Origin: an uncultured Clostridia bacterium
Lineage (GTDB): Bacteria; Bacillota; Clostridia; Christensenellales; Aristaeellaceae
Assembly: GCA_934647235.1 (NCBI GenBank)
Contig: CAKUFG010000010.1
Span: 23,011-87,010 of the forward strand
DNA length: 64,000 nt
Direction: 5' to 3'
The stretch's first letter is position 1. Every line of letters starts with the position of its first letter. A model generated the notes under the pieces. It saw only the letters and a program-made list of their open reading frames with translations, had not been told where the DNA came from and searched no databases. Both the position numbers and the translations under genes were made by a program. Positions 22,326 to 30,508 of the stretch are shown here, one piece after another.

Positions 22326-23528
22326 TTGAAAAAGAGACAGCGGCGGCAGGAGCCGCAGGAAGAGTACAGCTATGAGCAGCTGCGCGAAGAGCGCGAATAC
22401 GGGCTGTTCTGGTATAGCTGGCTGTGGAATATCCTTCGTCCCATTCTGGTGATTTTGTGCGTTGCGGTCATCGTGGCAGGCATCTTCGCCACGGGCTGGC
22501 ATTATATCAGCGCGCGCTATGTGGACCCAGTGGATGCGTCCAGCACGGCCGCCGTTACCTTTGAGGTAAAAAGCGGCAGCTCGCTGACCCGCGTGGCCAA
22601 CAATCTGGAGGCCGCAGGGCTTGTGCGCAACCGCTCGGTGTTCAAGTATTACGCCGATTTTCTGGGCTACGGGCAAAAAATACAGGCGGGCACCTACACC
22701 CTGTCGCCGTCCATGACCCTGCGCGAGATTGCCGAGCAGCTGACGCGCGGCGACGGCACGCCCCTGGTGCGCAGGATCACCATCATCGAGGGCTGGACGG
22801 CGCAGAGCATTGCCGCCTATCTCAAGCGCGAGGGCGTAATCAGCGATGAGGAGCAGTTCCTCAGCCTATGCCGCACGGGCGAGCAGTTTTCGGCCTACTA
22901 TTACATTGCCGATGTGCGCGCGTCGGCCAATTTCAGCCAGCGCATTTATGCGCTGGAAGGCTATTTGTCGCCCAATACCTATGAAATCTATACTTCGGCC
23001 ACGCCGGAGGAGATTATCAAAAAGCTGCTTTCGCAGACCGAGGCCGTGTTCCGGGATGAGTGGCACGACCGTGCGGACGAGCTGGGCATGACCATGGATC
23101 AGGTGATCACCCTGGCTTCGCTGATTGAGAAGGAAGCCAAGCAGGCGGATTTTGCCCGCGTGTCGGCTGTCTTCCACAACAGGCTCAAGATCAATATGGC
23201 GCTTGGCAGCGATGTGACCATCAAATATATTACCGGCACCGAGCGCATGAGCCTGAACAACAGCGATCTGGCTGTTGATTCGCCCTATAACACCTATCGC
23301 AATAAGGGTCTGCCGCCCGGACCGATCTGCAATCCCTCGGCTGCGGCAATTGAGGCCGCGCTGTATCCGGACGAAACCTTTACGGCGCAAAACTACCTCT
23401 ATTTCTGCTCCAAGGATCCTGCGACGGGCGAACTGTATTTCTCCCGCACGCTTGAGGAGCATGAGGCGGCGGTAAAGATTTATGCGCCGCTGTGGCAGGC
23501 ATACGATGAAAAGACGGGAGCGAAATAA
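22326..23528 (+). CDS. mltG: Endolytic murein transglycosylase MltG
   Basis: The start is taken as TTG, because GGGAGG (22315-22320) lies 5 bp upstream; the nearest upstream in-frame ATG is inside ylbF and has no ribosome site. The 400-residue product has a short basic cytoplasmic tail, one membrane helix (about residues 36-58) and an extracytoplasmic YceG domain. A LysM-like N-terminal subdomain carries FEVKSGSSLTRVANNLEAAG. The catalytic Glu lies in ITLASLIEKEAK, and PYNTYRNKGLPPGPICNPS is the family signature. MltG cuts nascent glycan strands and sets chain length. It is followed after 3 bp by a U32 gene, as in the yrrL-yrrO neighbourhood of Bacillus. Confidence 0.94.
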   Translation: MKKRQRRQEPQEEYSYEQLREEREYGLFWYSWLWNILRPILVILCVAVIVAGIFATGWHYISARYVDPVDASSTAAVTFEVKSGSSLTRVANNLEAAGLVRNRSVFKYYADFLGYGQKIQAGTYTLSPSMTLREIAEQLTRGDGTPLVRRITIIEGWTAQSIAAYLKREGVISDEEQFLSLCRTGEQFSAYYYIADVRASANFSQRIYALEGYLSPNTYEIYTSATPEEIIKKLLSQTEAVFRDEWHDRADELGMTMDQVITLASLIEKEAKQADFARVSAVFHNRLKINMALGSDVTIKYITGTERMSLNNSDLAVDSPYNTYRNKGLPPGPICNPSAAAIEAALYPDETFTAQNYLYFCSKDPATGELYFSRTLEEHEAAVKIYAPLWQAYDEKTGAK

Positions 23529-23531
23529 CCA

Positions 23532-24758
23532 ATGATGGAACTGCTGTCGCCTGCGGGCGGCATGGAGCAGCTGCGCGCCGCCGCGCGCTTTGGCGCGGAC
23601 GCGGTATATGGCGGGCTGAAGAAATTCGGCCTGCGCGCCGCTGCGGGCAATTTTGACTGGGATGAATTGCAGACGGCACTGGATTTGCTGCATGGGCAGG
23701 GCAAAAAATTCTACCTGACGCTGAATGTCCTGCCCTACGACGACGAGCTGGCCGAGCTGGGACAATCCGCCCGCCGCGCGGCGCAGCTGGGCGTGGACGC
23801 GGCCATCGTCAGCGATCTGGGCGCGTTTGCCTATCTTCGCCGCGAGGCGCCCGAGCTTGCGCTGCATGTAAGCACGCAGGCGAATGTGATGAACGCGGAA
23901 GCGGCTAACCTGTTTGCGCAGCTTGGCGCGGAGCGCATTGTATTGTCCCGCGAGCTGTCGCTGGCGCGCATCGCCCGTCTGCGTGAGCGGCTGGATCCCA
24001 GGGTGGAGCTGGAAGCCTTTGTGCATGGGGCCATGTGCATGGCGCACTCGGGCCGGTGCATGATGAGCGATCATCTGGCCGGGCGCGGGGGCAATCGCGG
24101 AGCCTGCGCGCAGCCCTGCCGCTGGCAGTATACGGTGACGGAGCTCAAGCGTCCGGACGAGCCCATGCCCGTGCTTGAGGACGAGCGCGGCACGTACATC
24201 TTTTCTGCCTACGATCTCAATATGCTGTCGCACCTGCCCGAAATACGGGAGGCGGGCATTGCGTCGCTAAAAATCGAGGGCCGCATGAAAACGGCCTATT
24301 ACGTGGCCTCGGTTACGCAGGTATACCGCCGCGCGCTGGATATGCTGGCGCAGGACGAGGCCGCCTATCGCGCCGCCCTGCCTGAACTGCAGAACGAGCT
24401 GCTCAAGGTGAGCCATCGCAGCAGCAATACCGGCTTTTACTTTGGCGCGCCGCAGCCTGCCTCGGGCGCGGAGGGCTTTTCGCAAACGCGGGAGTTTGTC
24501 GGCCGCGTGCTTGGCATGCGGGACGGCTGCATGCTGGCCGAGGTAAAGAACCGCTTCCATGTGGGCGATATGATCGAGGCGCTTACGCCTGCGGGCGCAA
24601 AACCCTTTGCGGTGACGGAAATCCGCAGCGCTGCCGACGGCGCGCGGCTGGATTTTGTGTCGGTTGCCGGTCAGCAGGTGCTGCTGCCTGTTGATTTCAT
24701 CGCGGAGGACGGCGATTATCTGCGCGGCCCCAACCGCAATCATCGGATGGCGCAGTGA
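23532..24758 (+). CDS. Peptidase U32 family protein (TrhP/YrrO-like tRNA hydroxylation factor)
   Basis: A 408-residue protein with a TIM-barrel-like N-terminal domain beginning ELLSPAGGMEQLRAAARFGADAVY. The U32 signature ELEAFVHGAMCMAHSGRCMM is followed by GGNRGACAQPCRW, which supplies the clustered Cys residues. SLKIEGRMKTAYYVA follows further on. Members once called collagenases (YrrN/YrrO, TrhP) are needed for 5-hydroxyuridine at tRNA position 34 and probably bind an Fe-S cluster. It is next to mltG as in Bacillus. The equivalent of yrrN is not adjacent. Protease activity should not be assumed. Confidence 0.88.
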   Translation: MMELLSPAGGMEQLRAAARFGADAVYGGLKKFGLRAAAGNFDWDELQTALDLLHGQGKKFYLTLNVLPYDDELAELGQSARRAAQLGVDAAIVSDLGAFAYLRREAPELALHVSTQANVMNAEAANLFAQLGAERIVLSRELSLARIARLRERLDPRVELEAFVHGAMCMAHSGRCMMSDHLAGRGGNRGACAQPCRWQYTVTELKRPDEPMPVLEDERGTYIFSAYDLNMLSHLPEIREAGIASLKIEGRMKTAYYVASVTQVYRRALDMLAQDEAAYRAALPELQNELLKVSHRSSNTGFYFGAPQPASGAEGFSQTREFVGRVLGMRDGCMLAEVKNRFHVGDMIEALTPAGAKPFAVTEIRSAADGARLDFVSVAGQQVLLPVDFIAEDGDYLRGPNRNHRMAQ

Positions 24759-24785
24759 TATTGCCTCTGCTTTGCCGCATACCCT
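24758..24785 (+). promoter_or_regulatory. SigE-type promoter candidate for sigK
   Basis: ATATT (24758-24762), a 15-bp gap, and CATACCCT (24778-24785) fit the SigE pattern (-10 consensus CATACAnT) with one clear mismatch. The expected start point is close to the ribosome site at 24790-24795, leaving a very short leader; that weakens the call. Confidence 0.4.
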
Positions 24786-24803
24786 GGGCAGGGGGTGTGG
24801 CAC

Positions 24804-25496
24804 ATGCTGGGATTGTTGTGGAGTCTGATTCGCGGCGCGCTGCTGCTGCTGGGGCATTTATCGGGCGGCGGCAGCTTTCCAAAGCCCTTGTCGCGCCAGG
24901 AGGAGGCGCAGGCGCTTGCCGCCATGCAGGCGGGGGATGAGAGCGCCCGCGCGCGGCTGATCGAGCATAATCTGCGTCTGGTTGCCCATGTGGTGCGCAA
25001 ATATACCGTGCCGGGGCTGACGCAGGACGATCTGGTATCGGTGGGCACGCTGGGGCTGATCAAGGCGGTGAATACCTATAAGCCCGACGCAAAAACGCCG
25101 CTGTCCACCTATGCCGCCCGCTGCATTGAAAACGAAGTGCTCATGCAGCTGCGCGCGGCCAGGAAGCGCCGGAACGACGTATCCCTGACCGATCCCATCG
25201 GCATGGACGGCGAGGGCAACGATATCTCCTTTCAGGATATCCTGGGCACGCCGGGGGATATGGTGGAGGATGCGGCCATTCGCCGCATGAATATGCAGCA
25301 GGTGCGCGCGGCGCTGAAAAAGCTGCCGCAGCGCGAGCGGGCCGTGCTGGAAATGCGCTATGGGCTGCTGGGCGGCCGTCCGCTTCTGCAGCATGAGGTG
25401 GCAAGCAAAATGGGCATTTCCCGATCCTATATTTCCCGTATCGAAACGCATGCGATTGCGCTGATACGCGATGAGATTATGCATCCTAAACCATAG
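24804..25496 (+). CDS. sigK: RNA polymerase sigma-K factor with pro-sequence
   Basis: The start at ATG 24804 has GGGGG (24791-24795) 8 bp upstream; a GTG 9 bp earlier overlaps that site. The 230-residue sigma-70 factor has region 2 (NLRLVAHVVRKY, GTLGLIKAVNTY) and region 4 (LPQRERAVLEMRYGLLGG, ASKMGISRSYISRIE). The first ~25 residues (MLGLLWSLIRGALLLLGHLS) are hydrophobic and precede SFPKPLSRQEE, exactly as the inhibitory pro-sequence of pro-SigK does. SigK directs late mother-cell genes (coat, cortex). The gene is intact, with no skin-like insertion. SpoIVFB, the protease that removes the pro-sequence, is encoded at 45519-46391. Confidence 0.95.
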   Translation: MLGLLWSLIRGALLLLGHLSGGGSFPKPLSRQEEAQALAAMQAGDESARARLIEHNLRLVAHVVRKYTVPGLTQDDLVSVGTLGLIKAVNTYKPDAKTPLSTYAARCIENEVLMQLRAARKRRNDVSLTDPIGMDGEGNDISFQDILGTPGDMVEDAAIRRMNMQQVRAALKKLPQRERAVLEMRYGLLGGRPLLQHEVASKMGISRSYISRIETHAIALIRDEIMHPKP

Positions 25497-25516
25497 CATA
25501 CAAAAGGAGGGCGTTT

Positions 25517-25876
25517 ATGCTGCTGAGCCGCGCGACCGAGATTCTATCCATTCTGGCGGACGGAATTGATCCTGTTACCGGAGAACTGCTGCCGGAGGAC
25601 AGCGTATGCAGCGAACCGGAGGTCATCCGCGCGTTTTATTGTATTCTCCAGAATCTGGAAAGTGCATCGAAAAAGAAACGCGAAAACGCACGACCAGAAA
25701 ACAGCGGCAAGCCCTGGCTGCCCGAGGACGACGCGGAGCTGCGCGAAATGTATGCCGGCGGCTGCGAGCGGGACAGGATATGCGCGCATTTGGGCCGCAG
25801 CGAAAGCAGCATTGCCGCGCGCCTGGTGCGCCTGGGCGTGATTGCGCGGCGCGATGAATTCAGAAATCGAGATTGA
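25517..25876 (+). CDS. Conserved hypothetical protein with C-terminal helix-turn-helix
   Basis: A 119-residue protein. The N-terminal half (RATEILSILADGIDPVTGEL then LPEDSVCSEPEVIRAFYCIL) resembles a short helical module found in several bacterial and phage DNA-related proteins. After a basic linker the C-terminal part (WLPEDDAELREMYAGGCERD then RICAHLGRSESSIAARLVRLG) is a Myb/SANT-like or sigma-region-4-like helix-turn-helix. It is likely a DNA-binding protein. It begins 20 bp after sigK with a strong AAAGGAGG site and is followed by an EndoIV-like gene with which it overlaps only by the ribosome site region. No function is known to me. Confidence 0.75.
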   Translation: MLLSRATEILSILADGIDPVTGELLPEDSVCSEPEVIRAFYCILQNLESASKKKRENARPENSGKPWLPEDDAELREMYAGGCERDRICAHLGRSESSIAARLVRLGVIARRDEFRNRD

Positions 25877-25902
25877 TTTACGATACTACGGAGGAAAACA
25901 TC

Positions 25903-26748
25903 ATGCGATTTGGACCGGCGTGCAATGCCGAGCGCTTTTATGCCGAAGGCCTCAAGGCCAGCGTCCAGGCCCCGGAATGGCTGGCCGCGCAGGGCTTGAC
26001 GGCCTATGAATACCCCTTTGGCCGGGGCGTGTCGCTGTCGGATGATACGGCGGCGGCCATTCGTGCCCAGGCCGAAAAGTGGGGAATCGCTGTCAGCGTG
26101 CACGCGCCCTATTTTATCAATCTGGCCAATCCTGACACTGAAAAGCGCGAGGCCAGCTATCGCTATATCCTGGACGCGGCGCAGAAGGCTGCGGCACTGG
26201 GCGGGCGGCGCGTGGTTGTGCATGTGGGCGCGGCCATGAAGATGGAACGCTCGGAAGCGCTGGCCAATTGCCGGGCGGGCCTGATTGAAGCCTATCGCAG
26301 GCTGGATGATATCGGGCTGGAGCAAACCATCCTTTGCCCCGAAACCATGGGCAAGTACAGCCAGATCGGCGATTTGCACGAAACGCTGGATTTCTGCCTG
26401 CTGGACGACCGCATGCTGCCCTGCGTGGATTTTGCACATCTGCATGCGCTGGGCGGCGGCGCGCTGAACACGCCGGCGGACTTCGCGGCGGTGCTGGATA
26501 CCATCGAAGCTGTGCTGGGCCTGGAGCGCGCGCGAAAAATGCACATGCATTTTTCTACCATCGAGTATACGGCGGCGGGCGAAAAGCGCCACCATACCTT
26601 TGCAGAGGAAAAGTACGGCCCGCGCTTTGAAAACCTGGCTCCGCTGCTGCATGCGCGCGGCTATGACGGCACGGTGATCTGCGAGTGCAAGGGCACGCAG
26701 GCGGACGACGCAATGGCCATGCAGCGCATCTGGCAGGCGGAGGCGTGA
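25903..26748 (+). CDS. Endonuclease IV-like (Nfo/xylose isomerase-type TIM barrel) protein
   Basis: The start at MRFGPACNAERFY follows GGAGGAAA; 281 residues. The layout matches endonuclease IV: SVHAPYFINLANPD (first metal His), VVHVGAA (second His), LCPETMGK (Glu), CVDFAHLHA (Asp and His), HMHFST (His) and ICECKGT (final Glu). The usual DRH metal triad near the end reads KRH, so one Asp ligand is replaced. It could be an AP endonuclease in base excision repair, or a relative with another activity. It ends in front of a strong bidirectional terminator. Confidence 0.82.
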   Translation: MRFGPACNAERFYAEGLKASVQAPEWLAAQGLTAYEYPFGRGVSLSDDTAAAIRAQAEKWGIAVSVHAPYFINLANPDTEKREASYRYILDAAQKAAALGGRRVVVHVGAAMKMERSEALANCRAGLIEAYRRLDDIGLEQTILCPETMGKYSQIGDLHETLDFCLLDDRMLPCVDFAHLHALGGGALNTPADFAAVLDTIEAVLGLERARKMHMHFSTIEYTAAGEKRHHTFAEEKYGPRFENLAPLLHARGYDGTVICECKGTQADDAMAMQRIWQAEA

Positions 26749-26767
26749 ACGGGAAATGCGGCATATG

Positions 26768-26810
26768 AAAAAGCTCCCTGATGGGCACACGGCCTGTAAG
26801 GGAGCTTTTT
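26768..26810. terminator. Bidirectional rho-independent terminator
   Basis: AAAAAGCTCCCT (26768-26779) pairs perfectly with AGGGAGCTTTTT (26799-26810) over a 19-nt loop; it separates the convergent EndoIV-like and phosphotransferase genes. Confidence 0.92.
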
Positions 26811-26814
26811 ATGC

Positions 26815-27813
26815 TTAGATTTCCTGACTGACGATGCGCTCAATCAGCGCCAGCGCTTTATCCGGGTGCGTTTTCAGCCCCTTGATATACTGGCAAACAT
26901 TGGGGTACTGCGAAAGCATCACCAGGTTCCAATAATTGCGGATGACGCTGCGCTCCGTTTCGTTCAGCGTGTAATGCGCCAGAATTTCGCGCAGATTGCA
27001 GCGGGAGGTCTCCTGCATGCGGTCGAAAATCTCTGCTGCAGAATAATCCTCAAAATCCTCTTCCTGCATGCCGTCGTTTGTTTCACAGCAGAAATGATTG
27101 ATGTTGACCTCTGTGCCCGCCATATTGAAATCGATGATTCCGGCGAACTGGCCGTTCTCTATCAGAATATTGCCGCCGTTCAGATCACCCTGGATAACGC
27201 AGCGGGGAAGATCGGAAAACACCTGCCTGATCTTTGCGCGGTTGGCTTCGTTAAAGGCGATAGCGCGCCGGGCGGTTTCGTCAGCGCCCGCATCGCGCAG
27301 CGCCTGAACCAGGAGGTTCAGGTTATCCTGCTTTTCGTCGATCTCCACATCCAGCGGCGCAAGGTCGATGATCGACCACATGGAGAAAACGGGCTGCAGA
27401 TCAACATCCGAATAGGCCTGCGACAAGCGTCCGATGGAGGCCAATACGCTTTGCCTGACGGCGGCCTGCTGGGCGGCGGTAAGCTGATCCTGCATCTCCC
27501 AAAGCGTTGGATAATCCAGGTATTCGGAAAGATAGCACACATGGTTGTCGGCCTTCGTCAGGTACAGGCCGTCGGCGGTTTGAAACAGCCGAGGCGCTTT
27601 TACGCCGATTTGGCGGTAGCGCCCGGCCAGACGGTCAATTGCTCCCAGGCGCTCCTCTGTGATCACCGGATCGTTGATGCGCAGCACATAGCGCCGGTCG
27701 ATGATGATGTTCAGGCGATAATCGTTTGGCTTGGAGGAGTCGATAATACGAAAGTCCTCAAACTGATTAACGCCGTAAGGGCTCAAAAGCGCGGCAAGCT
27801 GGGTTCGATCCAT
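26815..27813 (-). CDS. Phosphotransferase of the APH/homoserine kinase-II fold
   Basis: A 332-residue kinase-like protein. The N-lobe has YRLNIIIDRRYVLRIND (the Lys/Arg strand). The catalytic loop CVIQGDLNGGNILI is followed by the metal Asp in GIIDFNMAG. This corresponds to H-x-D-x4-N...D-F-D of aminoglycoside and choline kinases, but the usual His two residues before the catalytic Asp is Gln and the DFD is DFN. Small-molecule kinase activity is likely; the substrate (sugar, amino alcohol or antibiotic) cannot be read. It is close to but separate from the FGGY kinase upstream, 30 bp apart, so cotranscription is likely. Resistance function should not be assumed. Confidence 0.78.
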   Translation of the reverse strand: MDRTQLAALLSPYGVNQFEDFRIIDSSKPNDYRLNIIIDRRYVLRINDPVITEERLGAIDRLAGRYRQIGVKAPRLFQTADGLYLTKADNHVCYLSEYLDYPTLWEMQDQLTAAQQAAVRQSVLASIGRLSQAYSDVDLQPVFSMWSIIDLAPLDVEIDEKQDNLNLLVQALRDAGADETARRAIAFNEANRAKIRQVFSDLPRCVIQGDLNGGNILIENGQFAGIIDFNMAGTEVNINHFCCETNDGMQEEDFEDYSAAEIFDRMQETSRCNLREILAHYTLNETERSVIRNYWNLVMLSQYPNVCQYIKGLKTHPDKALALIERIVSQEI

Positions 27814-27843
27814 GGGAGCTCCTTTCGTTTGCGGCTGCGCGCG

Positions 27844-29442
27844 TCAGGGCTTTTGCGCATAAAAGGCGCGCATTTGCTGATAGCGCGCGTACAGCGGGGC
27901 ATAGCGCGCATGGTTTTCCATATTGGGCTGATAATGGATAAACTGCTTTGTCGACAGCTGCGCCATTGTGTCCTGCAGGGTGGGATACAGCCCGGCTGCG
28001 GCTGCGGCGGTGATGGCCGCGCCTGCGGCGGCGCTGTTGGGCAGGGTGGATACGGCCAGCTCGCGGCCCAGAATATCGGCGTAGCACTGCACCAGCAGCG
28101 GGTTTTTACCCGCGATGCCGCCGCACACGCAGATGCGGTTCACCTTTACGCCGCAGGCTTCGCCGTGCTCCAGCAGCGTGCGGGTGCCGAAAGCTGCGGC
28201 TTCAATCAGCGCGCGGTAAATCTGCTCGGGGGTGGAGGCAAGCGTCAGGCCGCTGAGCGCGCCGGTCAGCGTTTGATCGACGATGACGCAGCGGCTGCCG
28301 TTCCACCAATCCAGCGCTACAATGTCGTTTTCACGCACGGGCTGGGCAAAGCCCAGACGGGACAGCAGGGTGTGCACCGAAACGCCCTGCGCCGCAGCTT
28401 CCTTTTCATAGCGGGCGGGCACGCAATTGCTTACAAACCAGCCGAACATGTCGCCCACGCCGCTTTGGCAGAAATCATAGCCGTACAGGCCGGGGATTAG
28501 GCTGTCGCGGGCCTGGCCGCAGATGCCGCTGACGGGATGCCATTCATCGGATACCACGGACAAAACGCCCGAGGTGCCGATGGTCAGCATCGCGTCGCCG
28601 CTGTGGTGCAGGCCCAGCGCAACCATGGAAATCGGGCCGTCGATGACGCCCGCGCCCACGGCAATGCCGGCGGGCAGGCCCAGGCGCTCCGCCCAGGCGG
28701 AGGTAAGGGTTCCCGCGCATGCGCCCCAGGGCAGAGCCTTGCCGCGCAGCTTATCGGGCGTGGAGGCCAGGGCGGGATGCAGCCGCGCAAAGAACTGCGC
28801 GTCGGGCAGGGTATTGCCGTCCGGGCAATAATTCTTCAGCCCCAGGCTGCCCGTGCTGCGCGTGAGCGCGCCGGTCAGCTGCCAGGTTAGAAATTCGTTG
28901 AGATCCAGATAAGCGCTGGTCGCCTCATACAGCTCGGGGCAGGCGTGCAGCGTTTCCAGCATCTTGGGGTAAATGCCCTCGCTGGACGGATGCCCGCCGC
29001 AGGCCGTCAAAAAGGGCTGATTCTCCGCCCGCGCAGCCGCGCCGATTTCCTCGGCTTCGCGCGTGGCGGTATAGGATTTCCACAGGCGAATATAGGCCTG
29101 CGGCTCGTTTTTCCATTTGTCCTGAAAGCACATAGGCTGGCCGTTTTCATCGCAGGGAATCACGCTCATGGAGGTAGCGTCGATGGCGATGCCGGCCACC
29201 TCCTGCGCGTCGACGCCGGACTGTGAAAGCGCCCCGCGCACGGCGGCGGTCAGCGCCTGCAGATACTCGGCAGGGTCGGCCAGGGCGGCGCGTTCGGGCA
29301 GCTTTGCGCCGCAGGGAAGGGCTTGATCATATACATGATAGCCGCACTCGCCCATGCCCAGCGTCTCGCCGGTATGCGCATCCAGCACCAGAGCACGGCA
29401 GGAAAGCGTGCCAAAGTCAACACCGATAGTGAAACGTTTCAA
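27844..29442 (-). CDS. FGGY family carbohydrate kinase, ribulokinase-like
   Basis: A 532-residue kinase, probably started by TTG at 29442 (KRFTIGVDFGTLSCRALVLD). FGGY features: the N-terminal phosphate-binding VDFGTLS, IDATSMSVIPCDENG, the substrate-domain WKNEPQAYIRLWKSY typical of AraB, GVIDGPISMVALG, and the C-terminal CVCGGIAGKNPLLVQCYAD with the ADP-binding Gly-Gly. Ribulokinase phosphorylates L-ribulose in arabinose use; related pentulose or alditol kinases are alternatives. No araA, araD or transporter lies beside it. The 12-bp palindrome TGAAACGTTTCA covers the start codon region. A consensus promoter lies upstream and overlaps the divergent MBL-gene promoter. Confidence 0.85.
   Translation of the reverse strand: MKRFTIGVDFGTLSCRALVLDAHTGETLGMGECGYHVYDQALPCGAKLPERAALADPAEYLQALTAAVRGALSQSGVDAQEVAGIAIDATSMSVIPCDENGQPMCFQDKWKNEPQAYIRLWKSYTATREAEEIGAAARAENQPFLTACGGHPSSEGIYPKMLETLHACPELYEATSAYLDLNEFLTWQLTGALTRSTGSLGLKNYCPDGNTLPDAQFFARLHPALASTPDKLRGKALPWGACAGTLTSAWAERLGLPAGIAVGAGVIDGPISMVALGLHHSGDAMLTIGTSGVLSVVSDEWHPVSGICGQARDSLIPGLYGYDFCQSGVGDMFGWFVSNCVPARYEKEAAAQGVSVHTLLSRLGFAQPVRENDIVALDWWNGSRCVIVDQTLTGALSGLTLASTPEQIYRALIEAAAFGTRTLLEHGEACGVKVNRICVCGGIAGKNPLLVQCYADILGRELAVSTLPNSAAAGAAITAAAAAGLYPTLQDTMAQLSTKQFIHYQPNMENHARYAPLYARYQQMRAFYAQKP
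29430..29441. promoter_or_regulatory. LacI-type palindrome at the ribulokinase-like start
   Basis: TGAAACGTTTCA is a perfect 12-bp palindrome spanning the first codons of the kinase gene. It has the same AAACGTTT core as the site at 12300-12309. It is shorter than a CcpA cre site and lies in coding sequence, so chance is possible. Confidence 0.35.
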
Positions 29443-29471
29443 AATTTTTGCCGTCCTTTCCGCTCAAACCA

Positions 29472-29524
29472 TTGAAAAGCAAAACATTCTGTATTATTAT
29501 ATCGGTGAGATCTGTATGCGTCAA
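29472..29524. promoter_or_regulatory. Overlapping divergent promoters
   Basis: Minus strand: TTGACG (29519-29524), 17 bp, TATAAT (29496-29501) for the kinase. Plus strand: TTGAAA (29472-29477), 17 bp, TATTAT (29495-29500) for the MBL gene. The two -10 boxes occupy the same bases, so both cannot open at once. Confidence 0.7.
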
Positions 29525-29551
29525 TGCATTTTGGCGGTTTAGGAGGATTTT

Positions 29552-30379
29552 ATGAAGATCAAGTATTACGGCACCGGCACCAGCGGCGCGATTCCGGAGA
29601 TGTTTTGCTCCTGCCGCGTTTGCGAGTATGCGCGCAGCCACGGCGGCAAGGATATCCGCAGCCGCTCCCAGGCGACGGTGGGGGATTTGATGATCGATTT
29701 TTCGCACGACGCTTTCATGCACACCGTGTACGGCGGGCTGGATATGCGCAATTATAAGCATGTGCTGATTACCCATGGGCATTTTGATCATTACGCTCGT
29801 GAGCAGCTGACCGGCCGCTATGTGACCGATGAAAACTGGACGTTCTATCTGCCCCCGCAAACGGCTGCGCCCGAGCGTGAGCGCCTGCAGAAAAGCCTGC
29901 AGGGGGCCAAGGGCAATCCGCCGCGCCGCGCGCCCGGAATTGCCGATGCAGTGCCCTTCGTGCCCATGGATATCATGGGGTATCGCGTAACGCCGCTGCC
30001 TGCGCGCCACGCGCCCAGCATCGGCTCGGTGATCTATCTGATTGAAAAGGATGGCAAGGCGGTGCTGTGGGATCATGACAGCGGGCTGATGCTGCCTGAG
30101 ACCATTGAATACCTGCGCGGACTGGACGTGCATCTGGACTTTGTATCGCTGGACTGCAACCTGGCGCGCGGGCAGAACATTTCGCCCTATCACATGGACA
30201 TTCTGCAGGCCAGCGAGACGGCGCAGCTGCTGCGCCGGATGGGCCGCGCGGATGAGCGCACGCGCTTTTTCATCAGCCATTTCAGTCATTTGCTGGATCG
30301 CACGCACGCGGAGCTGTGCGAGGAGGCCAAGGAGTTTGGCTTTGAGGCAGCCTACGACGGAATGAAAATTGATATCTGA
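29552..30379 (+). CDS. MBL-fold metallohydrolase (PhnP-like phosphodiesterase)
   Basis: A 275-residue metallo-beta-lactamase-fold protein. The core motif ITHGHFDHYAREQL is present, with later metal ligands in PARHAPS, LWDHDSG and FISHFSH. The N-terminal GTGTSGAIPEMFCSCRVCEY is the extra Cys-based zinc site typical of PhnP and its relatives. PhnP hydrolyses cyclic phosphodiesters in phosphonate breakdown, but no phn genes are present, so the substrate is open. Cytoplasmic. GGAGG lies 8 bp before the ATG. It is followed by a strong terminator and is divergent from the sugar kinase. Confidence 0.85.
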   Translation: MKIKYYGTGTSGAIPEMFCSCRVCEYARSHGGKDIRSRSQATVGDLMIDFSHDAFMHTVYGGLDMRNYKHVLITHGHFDHYAREQLTGRYVTDENWTFYLPPQTAAPERERLQKSLQGAKGNPPRRAPGIADAVPFVPMDIMGYRVTPLPARHAPSIGSVIYLIEKDGKAVLWDHDSGLMLPETIEYLRGLDVHLDFVSLDCNLARGQNISPYHMDILQASETAQLLRRMGRADERTRFFISHFSHLLDRTHAELCEEAKEFGFEAAYDGMKIDI

Positions 30380-30396
30380 AGCTGCTGCAGGACAGG

Positions 30397-30428
30397 GAGC
30401 CGGTGAAGAAACCGGCTCTTTTCTTTTG
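30397..30428 (+). terminator. Rho-independent terminator after the MBL gene
   Basis: GAGCCGGT (30397-30404) pairs with ACCGGCTC (30411-30418) over a 6-nt loop, followed by TTTTCTTTT. Confidence 0.92.
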
Positions 30429-30508
30429 CCTTGCTTTGCACGCGAATTAAAGAAAATGTCCGTGATGTGCGGACAATATGAATTTAATCCCTGCATCACG
30501 ACCATTTA

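Noticed and set aside
24795..25496. A skin-type interruption or split of sigK
   Set aside because: The frame is continuous from region 2 to region 4 with no recombinase gene nearby.
26815..27813. An aminoglycoside resistance gene
   Set aside because: Only the general kinase fold is visible and two catalytic residues differ; nothing points to antibiotic substrates.
26866..28500. A 544-codon open frame antisense to the two kinases
   Set aside because: Shadow frame; it spans the gap between two real minus-strand genes and has no domain.
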